Assembly (NCBI GenBank): GCA_038522735.1
Contig: JBCBJX010000131.1
Location: forward strand, 1 to 5,306
DNA length: 5,306 bases
Reading direction: 5' to 3'
Origin: JBCBJX01 sp038522735
GTDB lineage: Bacteria; Pseudomonadota; Alphaproteobacteria; Caulobacterales; Parvularculaceae
Under the pieces are notes generated by a model. It worked only from the letters and a program-made list of their open reading frames with translations, searched no databases and was not told where the DNA came from. Position 1 is the stretch's first letter, and every line of letters starts with the position of its first letter. The position numbers were made by a program, and so were the translations under genes. Below are positions 1 through 5,306 of the stretch, one piece after another.

Positions 1-956
1 CGCTCGTTCGCGTAGGCGAGGACGCCCGCCTCATGCTCGGCGATCGCCTTAACGCCCCGGGCCTCCATCCATTCAAGAGCCGCGCCGAAGCCGATCGCTT
101 CGAGGATCGGCGGCGTCCCCGCCTCGAACCGGTGCGGCGGATCGTTATAGGTGACGCGGGTTTTCTCCACGACGTCGATCATCTCGCCGCCGCCCTTGAA
201 GGGGGGGAGCTGGGCGAGGACGTCCCGCTTGCCGTAGAGCGCGCCGACGCCGGTGGGCCCGTAGAGCTTGTGGGCGGTGACGACGTAGAAATCGCAGTCC
301 AGGTCCTGCACGTCCACCCGTCCGTGCACGGCGCCCTGGCAGCCGTCGACGAAGAGAAGCGCGCCGCGATCATGGACGGTCCTGGCGATCTCCTTCACCG
401 GCGAGCGGGCGCCGAGGACGTTGGAGACATGGGTGATCGCAACGAGCTTCGTGCGATCGGTCATCAGCGCGTCGAGGGCGTCGAGATCGATCCGCCCGTC
501 GGCGTCTACGTCGATCCATTTGAGGACCGCGCCGTTGCGCTCCCGGAGGAGATGCCAGGGCACGATATTCGAGTGGTGCTCCATCACCGAGAGGACGATC
601 TCGTCGCCCTCCCCGATCCCGATCTCGCCTTCGGCCGCGCCGAGCGCCCCCGCGACGAGGTTCATGGCGTCGGTGCCGCCGGAGGTGAAGACGATCTCGT
701 CCGTCGACGGTGCGTTCAGGAACCGGGCGACGGTCTTGCGCGCCCGCTCGAACCGCTCGGTCGTCTCGTTCGCGAGGGTGTGGAGCCCGCGGTGGACGTT
801 CGCGTACTCGCCCTCCATCGCAGCGCTCATCGCCTCGATCACCGCCCGCGGCTTCTGCGCCGAAGCGGCGTTGTCGAGATAGGCGAGCGGGCGCCCCTGC
901 ACTTCGCGCGAGAGGATGGGGAACTCGGCGCGGACGGCGTCGACGTCGTAGCTCAT
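1..956 (-). CDS. sufS: SufS, class II cysteine desulfurase (N-terminal 318 residues, cut by the window edge)
   Basis: SufS is a cytoplasmic PLP enzyme that removes sulfur from L-cysteine to give alanine and an enzyme persulfide, which feeds the SufBCD scaffold. The open frame starts at ATG 956 and runs off the left edge after 318 residues; E. coli SufS has 406. Visible landmarks are YLDNAASAQKP (26-36), NVHRGLHTLA (53-62), the phosphate-binding TSGGTDAMN (91-99), MEHHSNIVPW (125-134, with the PLP-stacking His127), VDGCQGAVH (203-211, Asp204 and Gln207), and AHKLYGPTG (228-236) with Lys230 as the PLP lysine. RFEAGTPP (276-283) follows. The spacing of these motifs and KLYGPTG mark the SufS/CsdA class. 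The catalytic cysteine (E. coli Cys364) lies beyond the window and cannot be checked. Ala228 before HK and Cys206 beside Gln207 differ from E. coli (SGHK, DGAQ). The start overlaps the sufD stop by four bases. Confidence 0.97.
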   Translation of the reverse strand, partial: MSYDVDAVRAEFPILSREVQGRPLAYLDNAASAQKPRAVIEAMSAAMEGEYANVHRGLHTLANETTERFERARKTVARFLNAPSTDEIVFTSGGTDAMNLVAGALGAAEGEIGIGEGDEIVLSVMEHHSNIVPWHLLRERNGAVLKWIDVDADGRIDLDALDALMTDRTKLVAITHVSNVLGARSPVKEIARTVHDRGALLFVDGCQGAVHGRVDVQDLDCDFYVVTAHKLYGPTGVGALYGKRDVLAQLPPFKGGGEMIDVVEKTRVTYNDPPHRFEAGTPPILEAIGFGAALEWMEARGVKAIAEHEAGVLAYANE

Positions 957-2191
957 GCGCCGCCTCCCTCCCGCAGGCTCGCAGCTAAGCGCTCGAACCC
1001 GGCGCGCACGTCTTCGTCCGTAATCATCTCGAAAGCCTCGGCGAGGAAGGCGTCGATAAGGAGGGCTTGCGCCTCGCGTTCCGACAGCCCGCGGGAGCGC
1101 ATATAGAAAAGCGCGTCCGCATCGAGGGCGCCGACGGTCGCGCCGTGGGCGCACTCGACGTCGTCGGCGTAAATTTCAAGCTCCGGCTTGGCGTTCGCCT
1201 CGGCCGTGTCGCTGAGGAGGAGCGCGTGCGCCGCCATCCGCCCGTCGGTCTTCTGGGCGTCGCGCTCGACCTTGATCTTGCCCTGGAAGACCCCGCGGGC
1301 GGCGTCCGCGAGGACGGCGCGGTGCTGCTGGCGCGTCTCGCAGCCGGGCGCGATGTGGCGCACGACGCTCGTTAAGTCCGCATGCTGTTTTTGACCGGCG
1401 AGAACGGCCGAAGCGAGACGGCAGGCGGCGCCGGCCCCAGCGAGGTCGATATGCGTCTCGCGCCGGACGAGCCGGGCGCCGGCGGTGAGGACCGCCTGCT
1501 CGAAAACGCCGCGCGCGTCGATATCGGCGGCGAGGATGTCCGCCAGCACGGCGCCCTCGTCGAGCCGCTCGGCAACATAGCGCCGGAGCGTCGCGCCCGC
1601 TTCGATTTCAACATCTGTATAGAGATTGATGAACGCTCCGCCGGTCTCGACCTCGTCGATTTCGATGATCGTCGCCTCAGCCCCGGCGCCGACCCTGACC
1701 TTCGAGCGCACATGAACGGCGCCGTCCGTGCTCGCCCGGCGCCGGACCACGATCGGCTGCTCGAGTTTGGCGCCGCGATCTATGCGGATGGTGACGCCGT
1801 CGGTCGCCTGGGCGCGATTGAGAAGCGCGACGGCCCCGTCACGCCCCGGCGCGTCCACATCGCCGCCGTTCGCGACGACGGAGAAACCGGAGCCGACATA
1901 AGAGCCTGCAAGGCGCGCCCGGCCGTTCTCGATCAGGATTTCCGGTCCGGCGAGGTCCGCGAAGAGCGTGCGCGCCGGCGCGTCGTCATCGTTCGCAGGG
2001 GCGGGCTCCAGCGCCTCGCGCAGGGTTCCGCGGAGGTCGGTCCATTTCCAGTCTTCGACCCGCTTGGTCGGCAGGCCGCGATGGCGGAACGCCTCGATGG
2101 CGGACGCGCGCAGCGGCTCGCCTGCAAAGCTCTTTTCAAAGAGCACGCTCAGACTTTCCTCCGCAGGCGTCAGATTGCGATCGACGGACAT
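953..2191 (-). CDS. sufD: SufD, scaffold subunit of the SufBCD Fe-S cluster assembly complex
   Basis: SufD is the paralogue of SufB that pairs with it in the SufBC2D complex and is needed for iron acquisition and cluster building. The protein has 412 residues. Its N-terminal region carries the family's KRVEDWKWTDLR segment (43-54). The middle (about 130-335) is the diverged beta-helix part. The C-terminal region carries the hallmark DDVECAHGATVG (343-354), whose His349 matches E. coli His360 at the SufB/SufD interface, then FYMRSRGL (362-369) and the C-terminal helical region that contacts SufC. Lack of the SufB-type YLEGC and FTQCDS motifs separates it from SufB. The ATG at 2191 overlaps the sufC stop by one base and has GGAGG 7 bases upstream. 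The TGA stop (955-953) lies within the ATGA overlap with sufS. The product ends in a short Gly-rich tail whose codons also supply the sufS ribosome binding site. Confidence 0.97.
   Translation of the reverse strand: MSVDRNLTPAEESLSVLFEKSFAGEPLRASAIEAFRHRGLPTKRVEDWKWTDLRGTLREALEPAPANDDDAPARTLFADLAGPEILIENGRARLAGSYVGSGFSVVANGGDVDAPGRDGAVALLNRAQATDGVTIRIDRGAKLEQPIVVRRRASTDGAVHVRSKVRVGAGAEATIIEIDEVETGGAFINLYTDVEIEAGATLRRYVAERLDEGAVLADILAADIDARGVFEQAVLTAGARLVRRETHIDLAGAGAACRLASAVLAGQKQHADLTSVVRHIAPGCETRQQHRAVLADAARGVFQGKIKVERDAQKTDGRMAAHALLLSDTAEANAKPELEIYADDVECAHGATVGALDADALFYMRSRGLSEREAQALLIDAFLAEAFEMITDEDVRAGFERLAASLREGGGA
963..968 (-). promoter_or_regulatory. Ribosome binding site of sufS inside the sufD 3' end
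   Basis: The minus strand reads GGGAGG, 6 bases before the sufS ATG (956-954), inside the codons for SufD's Gly-rich tail. It fixes the sufS start and fits translational coupling at the four-base ATGA overlap. Confidence 0.75.
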
Positions 2192-2940
2192 CAGGCCGCC
2201 TCCGACGTGAAGGCCTCGTAGCCCGTTTCCTCAAGCTCTTCGGCGAGCTCCGGGCCGCCCGATTTCACGATCCGGCCGTCGGCGAGGATATGGACGGCGT
2301 CCGGCTTCAGATAGTCGAGAAGGCGCTGATAGTGGGTGATGACGAGCATCGCCCGGTCCGGGGCGCGCAGGGCGTTCACGCCTTCTGCGACCTGTTTCAG
2401 GGCGTCGATGTCGAGGCCGGAATCTGTTTCATCGAGCACGGAAAGTTTCGGCTCGAAGAGGCTCATCTGCAGGATTTCAAGACGTTTCCGCTCGCCGCCG
2501 GAGAACCCGACATTGAACGGCCGCTTCAGCTTGTCGTCGGACAGCCCGAGGGCTTTGGCCTTCTCCCGGATGATCCGCAGGAAGTCAGCCGCCGACACCT
2601 CGTCCTCGCCGCGGGCCTTTTTCTGGGCGTTGAGGGCGGTGCGCAGAAACGTCATCGTCGCGACGCCCGGAATCTCGAGCGGGTGCTGAAACGACAGAAA
2701 GACGCCTTTGGCGGAGCGCTCGTCCGGGCCGAGATGCATCAGGCTTTCACCGCCGAGCCGGATGTCGCCCGCGGCCGCCTCATAATTTTCGCGTCCCGCG
2801 ATCGCGTAGCCGAGTGTGGATTTCCCCGCCCCGTTCGGCCCCATGACGGCGTGCACCTCGCCAGCCGGCACGTCGAGGGTGAGCCCTTTCAATATCTCTT
2901 TTCCGCCTACGGAAACGCGGAGACTGTCGATCGTCAGCAT
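2191..2940 (-). CDS. sufC: SufC, ABC-type ATPase of the SufBCD Fe-S assembly complex
   Basis: SufC is a soluble ABC ATPase that binds SufB and SufD. Its ATP-driven dimerisation reshapes the scaffold during cluster assembly; it is not a transporter. The protein has 249 residues, against 248 in E. coli. Visible motifs, in order, are Walker A GPNGAGKST (34-42, Lys40), the Q-loop FQHP (Gln85), the ABC signature GFSGGERKR (145-153), Walker B LSVLDE (166-171, catalytic Glu171), the D-loop SGLD (174-177) and the switch His203 in ITHYQR. DETDSGLD and the FQHP form of the Q-loop are typical of SufC rather than of importer ATPases. A GGGAG motif (2953-2949) lies 8 bases before the ATG, inside the end of the preceding gene. 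The TGA stop shares one base with the sufD start (TGATG), so the two are likely coupled. All catalytic motifs are intact. Confidence 0.98.
   Translation of the reverse strand: MLTIDSLRVSVGGKEILKGLTLDVPAGEVHAVMGPNGAGKSTLGYAIAGRENYEAAAGDIRLGGESLMHLGPDERSAKGVFLSFQHPLEIPGVATMTFLRTALNAQKKARGEDEVSAADFLRIIREKAKALGLSDDKLKRPFNVGFSGGERKRLEILQMSLFEPKLSVLDETDSGLDIDALKQVAEGVNALRAPDRAMLVITHYQRLLDYLKPDAVHILADGRIVKSGGPELAEELEETGYEAFTSEAA
2199..2203 (-). promoter_or_regulatory. Ribosome binding site of sufD inside the sufC 3' end
   Basis: The minus strand reads GGAGG, 7 bases before the sufD ATG (2191-2189) and within the last codons of sufC. It supports this start and fits stop-start coupling at the TGATG overlap. 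Confidence 0.75.
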
Positions 2941-2943
2941 GCT

Positions 2944-3363
2944 CTATTCTCCCTGCGCCGGCTCGCGGCGCGCACGATAAAATTCTTTCGCCCGTTCGGC
3001 CCGAAATCCGAGCTTTTCCGCAGCGTCGATGAAACTTCTCTCCGCCGCCCGGCCGATGGCCCAAACGCCGCCGGCTGCGGCGGCCATCATGAGGACGACG
3101 AGCCCCAGCGCTTCGCCTTCCTGCCAGCTCGGGATCGCCAGCGAGACGAACAAGCCCGGGACGATCGCAAACCCGAGGAAAAATGCGATCTTCAGGGTCG
3201 CGTCGAGAGCGCCGAGCTTGCCCGCCGGCCGCGCATCCATCAGCCGCTCCAGCTCCTCGTCGATGATCGCGTCGGCGTCCTTGAGGTCCGACGGCCGCGC
3301 GAACCGCCAGCCGGGACCCGAGCCGGCGACGCCCTCGAACATGCGAAAGCCGGAGCGGTTCAT
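2944..3363 (-). CDS. Unrecognised small membrane protein with two predicted helices, between sufB and sufC
   Basis: I do not recognise this 139-residue protein. It has a polar N-terminal region (1-55) with an acidic stretch (DADAIIDEELERLMD, 30-44) and a first hydrophobic segment at about 57-77. A short acidic loop (QEGE, 81-84) follows, then a second hydrophobic segment at about 85-104, rich in Ala, Gly, Leu and Val. The C-terminal tail is charged (about 105-139) and has many Arg and Lys residues. By the positive-inside rule this suggests an inner-membrane hairpin with both ends in the cytoplasm. There is no signal peptide, cysteine cluster or catalytic motif. The ATG at 3363 lies two bases after the sufB stop, with a GGGGAG motif 12 bases upstream. 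A second ATG at 3342 (Met8) is possible but has a weaker upstream sequence. The stop TAG is three bases before sufC, and the sufC ribosome binding site lies inside this gene's end. Tight packing in the operon supports a real, co-translated gene. A role in Fe-S assembly or in tethering the Suf complex to the membrane is only inferred from position. Confidence 0.85.
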   Translation of the reverse strand: MNRSGFRMFEGVAGSGPGWRFARPSDLKDADAIIDEELERLMDARPAGKLGALDATLKIAFFLGFAIVPGLFVSLAIPSWQEGEALGLVVLMMAAAAGGVWAIGRAAERSFIDAAEKLGFRAERAKEFYRARREPAQGE

Positions 3364-3365
3364 CC

Positions 3366-4877
3366 CTACCCGACGCTCCCCTCAAGGCTCACCGCCACGA
3401 GCTTCTGGGCCTCGACGGCGAACTCCATCGGAAGCTCCTGCAGGACCTCGCGGCAGAAGCCGTTGACGAGGAGGGCGACGGCTTCTTCCTCGTCGAGGCC
3501 GCGTTGCTGGACGTAGAACAGTTGATCCTCGGAGAGTTTCGAGGTCGTCGCCTCATGCTCGATGATCGCGCGCGGGTTCTTGCTTTCGATATAGGGCACC
3601 GTGTGAGCCCCGCACTGGTCGCCGATGAGAAGCGAGTCGCACTGGGTGAAATTTCGCACGCCCTCGGCTTTGCGACCCACGCTGACGAGCCCGCGATAAG
3701 TCGAGTTGGATTTCCCGGCCGAGATGCCTTTGGCGACGATCCGCGACTTCGTGTTCTTGCCGAGGTGGATCATCTTGGTGCCCGTGTCGGCCTGCTGATA
3801 ATTGTTGGTGATGGCGATCGAATAGAATTCGCCCTGGGACCCTTCCCCCTTGAGAACGCAGGAGGGGTACTTCCACGTCACCGCCGAGCCCGTCTCGACC
3901 TGGGTCCAGGAGACTTTCGAATTGACGCCACGGCAGTCGGCGCGCTTGGTGACGAAGTTGTAGATGCCGCCCTTGCCGTCCTTGTCGCCCGGATACCAGT
4001 TCTGGACGGTCGAATATTTGATCTCCGCCTCATCCTCGGCGACCAGTTCGACGACCGCCGCGTGCAGCTGGTTTTCGTCGCGCATCGGCGCCGTGCAGCC
4101 TTCGAGATAGGAGACGTAAGCGCCCGGCGCGGCGACGATCAGGGTGCGCTCAAACTGGCCCGTGTTCTGTTCGTTGATGCGAAAGTAAGTCGACAGCTCC
4201 ATCGGGCATCGCACGCCCTCCGGCACATAGACGAACGTGCCGTCGGAGAAGACCGCGCAGTTAAGGGTCGCGAAATAATTGTCCGTCGGCGGCACGACGG
4301 TGCCGAGGTATTTCTTCACCAGCGCCGGGTGCTCGCGGATCGCCTCGGAGATCGACATGAAGATGACGCCGGCTTTTTCGAGCTCCTTGCGGAAGGTGGT
4401 CGCGACGGAGACGCTGTCGAACACCGCGTCCACGGCGACGCGGGGCTTGTCGCCCTCCTCGCGGCCGTCATCGAGTTCGCTCGGCTCGCCGGCCTTGCGC
4501 ACGCCGGCGAGAATCTCCTGCTCTTTCAGGGGAATGCCGAGCTTTTCATAGGTTCGTAGAAGCTCCGGGTCGACCTCGTCGAGGCTCTTCGGGCCTTCGA
4601 TGTTTTTCGGCGCCGCATAGTAATACGCGTCCTGATAGTCGATGGGCGGATAGGAGACCATCGCCCAGTCGGGCTCCGCCATCTGCAACCAGCGCCGGAA
4701 GGCTTCCAGCCGCCATTCGAGCATCCATTCCGGTTCGCGTTTTTTCGCGGAAATGAACCGGACCGTATCCTCGGAAAGGCCTTTCGGGGCCTTGTCCGAT
4801 TCCAGATCCGTCACGAAACCGTATTTATACGTTTCGAGGCTTCTCGCCGTTTCTATCGTCTCTTCTACAGCCGCCAT
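3366..4877 (-). CDS. sufB: SufB, core scaffold subunit of the SufBCD Fe-S cluster assembly complex
   Basis: SufB forms the cytoplasmic SufBC2D scaffold with SufC and SufD, accepts persulfide sulfur and builds a nascent Fe-S cluster. From the ATG at 4877 the protein has 503 residues, against 495 in E. coli. It shows the SufB core throughout: NYFATLNCAVFSDGTF, the VPEGVRCP segment, KYSTVQNWYPGD, QQADTGTKMIH and the C-terminal FAVEAQKL. Residues equivalent to functional E. coli ones are present: Cys261 in YLEGC (Cys254, sulfur entry), Cys413 in FTQCDS (Cys405, interface), and His441-Glu442 in EHEATTS (His433-Glu434). The central part is the beta-helix of the SufBD family, and the C-terminal helices bind SufC. 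The start was chosen by the GGAG motif 9 bases upstream; an in-frame TTG at 4892 would add five residues. The stop TAG lies two bases before the next gene, which suggests coupled translation. No truncation or lost key residue is seen. Confidence 0.98.
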   Translation of the reverse strand: MAAVEETIETARSLETYKYGFVTDLESDKAPKGLSEDTVRFISAKKREPEWMLEWRLEAFRRWLQMAEPDWAMVSYPPIDYQDAYYYAAPKNIEGPKSLDEVDPELLRTYEKLGIPLKEQEILAGVRKAGEPSELDDGREEGDKPRVAVDAVFDSVSVATTFRKELEKAGVIFMSISEAIREHPALVKKYLGTVVPPTDNYFATLNCAVFSDGTFVYVPEGVRCPMELSTYFRINEQNTGQFERTLIVAAPGAYVSYLEGCTAPMRDENQLHAAVVELVAEDEAEIKYSTVQNWYPGDKDGKGGIYNFVTKRADCRGVNSKVSWTQVETGSAVTWKYPSCVLKGEGSQGEFYSIAITNNYQQADTGTKMIHLGKNTKSRIVAKGISAGKSNSTYRGLVSVGRKAEGVRNFTQCDSLLIGDQCGAHTVPYIESKNPRAIIEHEATTSKLSEDQLFYVQQRGLDEEEAVALLVNGFCREVLQELPMEFAVEAQKLVAVSLEGSVG

Positions 4878-4886
4878 ATTCGACCG

Positions 4887-4890
4887 CTCC
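4887..4890 (-). promoter_or_regulatory. Ribosome binding site of sufB (decides the start)
   Basis: The minus strand reads GGAG here, 9 bases before the ATG at 4877-4875. An in-frame TTG at 4892-4890 overlaps this motif and so could not use it. This favours the ATG, five codons downstream of the TTG, as the true sufB start. Confidence 0.65.
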
Positions 4891-4919
4891 AACCTTTAAT
4901 TTCCACACCAATAATTTAT
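4891..4919 (-). promoter_or_regulatory. AT-rich block in the leader before sufB
   Basis: This 29-base block has only 7 G or C bases in an otherwise GC-rich window, and it lies in the only real gap between genes (4878-4937). On the plus strand the hexamer TAATTT occurs twice, at 4897-4902 and 4912-4917, with starts 15 bases apart. The block could help open the mRNA around the sufB start, or hold an internal promoter or a regulator site. I found no convincing -35/-10 pair, so the role is inference. Confidence 0.3.
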
Positions 4920-4937
4920 GCTGCGCGACGACCCGGA

Positions 4938-5306
4938 TCAGGCCGCCGTGCGGTTACGTCGCGTCGTGACGCGCGCATATCCCGCGCGCCAGACTTGGAG
5001 GAATGCGTCCGCGTCCTCAGCTTCGCTCGACCAGCCGGCCGAGACTCGGAGGCCGCATTCGGCCTCCTCCTCGCTTGCGCCCATCGCCTGCAGCACGGCC
5101 GAGCGCGCGACCTTGCCGGAGGAGCAGGCCGCCCCCGCAGAGACGGCGACGCCGCCGAGATCGCAGGTCATCACCTGCGTTTCGGAAGAAAAACCCTCCG
5201 CTGTCAGAGCAAGCGTTCCGGGGAGGCGATTAGCATCCGCGCCCCAGACCCGCACGCCCGGCAGGTCTGAAAGCCCCGCCTCGATCGCGTCGCGAACGCC
5301 GCGGGC
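4938..5306 (-). CDS. Class I (IscS/NifS-like) cysteine desulfurase, C-terminal part, 5' end beyond the window
   Basis: The gene enters at the right edge in an open frame and ends at TGA (4940-4938), leaving 122 visible residues. The fragment has the C-terminal layout of fold-type I PLP cysteine desulfurases: an LPGTLAL strand, then the active-site loop SAGAACSSGK, whose cysteine (fragment residue 61, codon 5126-5124) is the expected persulfide-forming residue. Next comes GLRVSAGW, with Arg 87 in the place of the substrate-carboxylate arginine. A cysteine in such a loop is the class I (IscS/NifS) pattern, unlike the class II SufS further down the operon. These enzymes convert cysteine to alanine and pass the sulfur to a scaffold in the cytoplasm. 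The GTG at 5255 is an internal valine, not a start, because conserved sequence continues upstream of it. The gene lies 60 bases before sufB on the same strand and is probably co-transcribed with it. The short basic tail (about residues 112-122) is not conserved sequence that I recognise. Confidence 0.9.
   Translation of the reverse strand, partial: ARGVRDAIEAGLSDLPGVRVWGADANRLPGTLALTAEGFSSETQVMTCDLGGVAVSAGAACSSGKVARSAVLQAMGASEEEAECGLRVSAGWSSEAEDADAFLQVWRAGYARVTTRRNRTAA

Noticed and set aside
33..1106. Plus-strand open frame of 357 codons opposite sufS
   Set aside because: It is antisense to sufS and the sufD end, has Arg/Asp/Val-rich composition with no domain, and arises from the high GC content.
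1382..2221. Plus-strand open frame of 279 codons opposite sufD
   Set aside because: It lies antisense to a well-conserved SufD and has no recognisable family, so it is a shadow frame.
2780..3385. Minus-strand open frame of 201 codons overlapping sufC and the membrane gene in another frame
   Set aside because: The translation is Arg/Gly/Ala-rich with no hydrophobic pattern or motif and overlaps sufC Walker A coding sequence. The other frames have clear features.
2290..3516. Plus-strand open frame of 408 codons across sufC, the small membrane gene and the sufB end
   Set aside because: It runs antisense across three real genes, its translation resembles no protein family, and the minus-strand genes are unambiguous.
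3504..4559. Plus-strand open frame of 351 codons opposite sufB
   Set aside because: It is antisense to the most conserved part of SufB and rich in Arg, Asp and Val, as expected for a reverse-frame shadow.
4926..4940. TGA-N9-TCG on the minus strand, close to the TGA-N9-TCA form of a RirA iron-responsive box
   Set aside because: It has a mismatch in a short motif and its TGA is the desulfurase stop codon. Chance occurrence is likely.
4938..5255. Short stand-alone gene starting at GTG 5255
   Set aside because: The frame stays open to the window edge with family-like sequence upstream, so the GTG is an internal valine of a larger desulfurase.

Overview
The window is a compact, GC-rich stretch of bacterial chromosome in which every supportable gene lies on the minus strand. 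It carries most of a SUF iron-sulfur cluster assembly operon. Reading in the direction of transcription (from high to low coordinates) the order is: 3' end of a class I (IscS/NifS-like) cysteine desulfurase, sufB, a small unrecognised gene for a two-helix membrane protein, sufC, sufD, and sufS cut off by the left edge. The high GC content and an IscS/NifS-like desulfurase immediately upstream of sufBCDS fit an alphaproteobacterium. The genus cannot be fixed from this window.

Layout: 4938-5306 is the C-terminal third or so of the first desulfurase, including its catalytic cysteine loop. 4878-4937 is a 60-base spacer, the only real intergenic gap, with an AT-rich block and the sufB ribosome binding site. 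3366-4877 is SufB. Two bases later, 2944-3363 encodes the unrecognised 139-residue membrane protein. Three bases after that comes SufC (2191-2940), which overlaps sufD by one base. SufD (953-2191) overlaps sufS by four bases (ATGA). SufS (1-956) is open at the left edge and lacks its C-terminal part, including the catalytic cysteine.

How they work together: SufS (PLP-dependent) takes sulfur from cysteine. The SufB-SufC2-SufD scaffold receives it and builds the cluster at the SufB/SufD interface, driven by the SufC ATPase. The upstream IscS/NifS-like protein is a second possible sulfur source. The residues known to matter in E. coli SufB, SufC and SufD are all present, so the machinery looks functional. 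No transposons, RNA genes, CRISPR arrays or clear terminators were seen. The one unexplained element is the membrane protein embedded between sufB and sufC. No wholly new system is evident.
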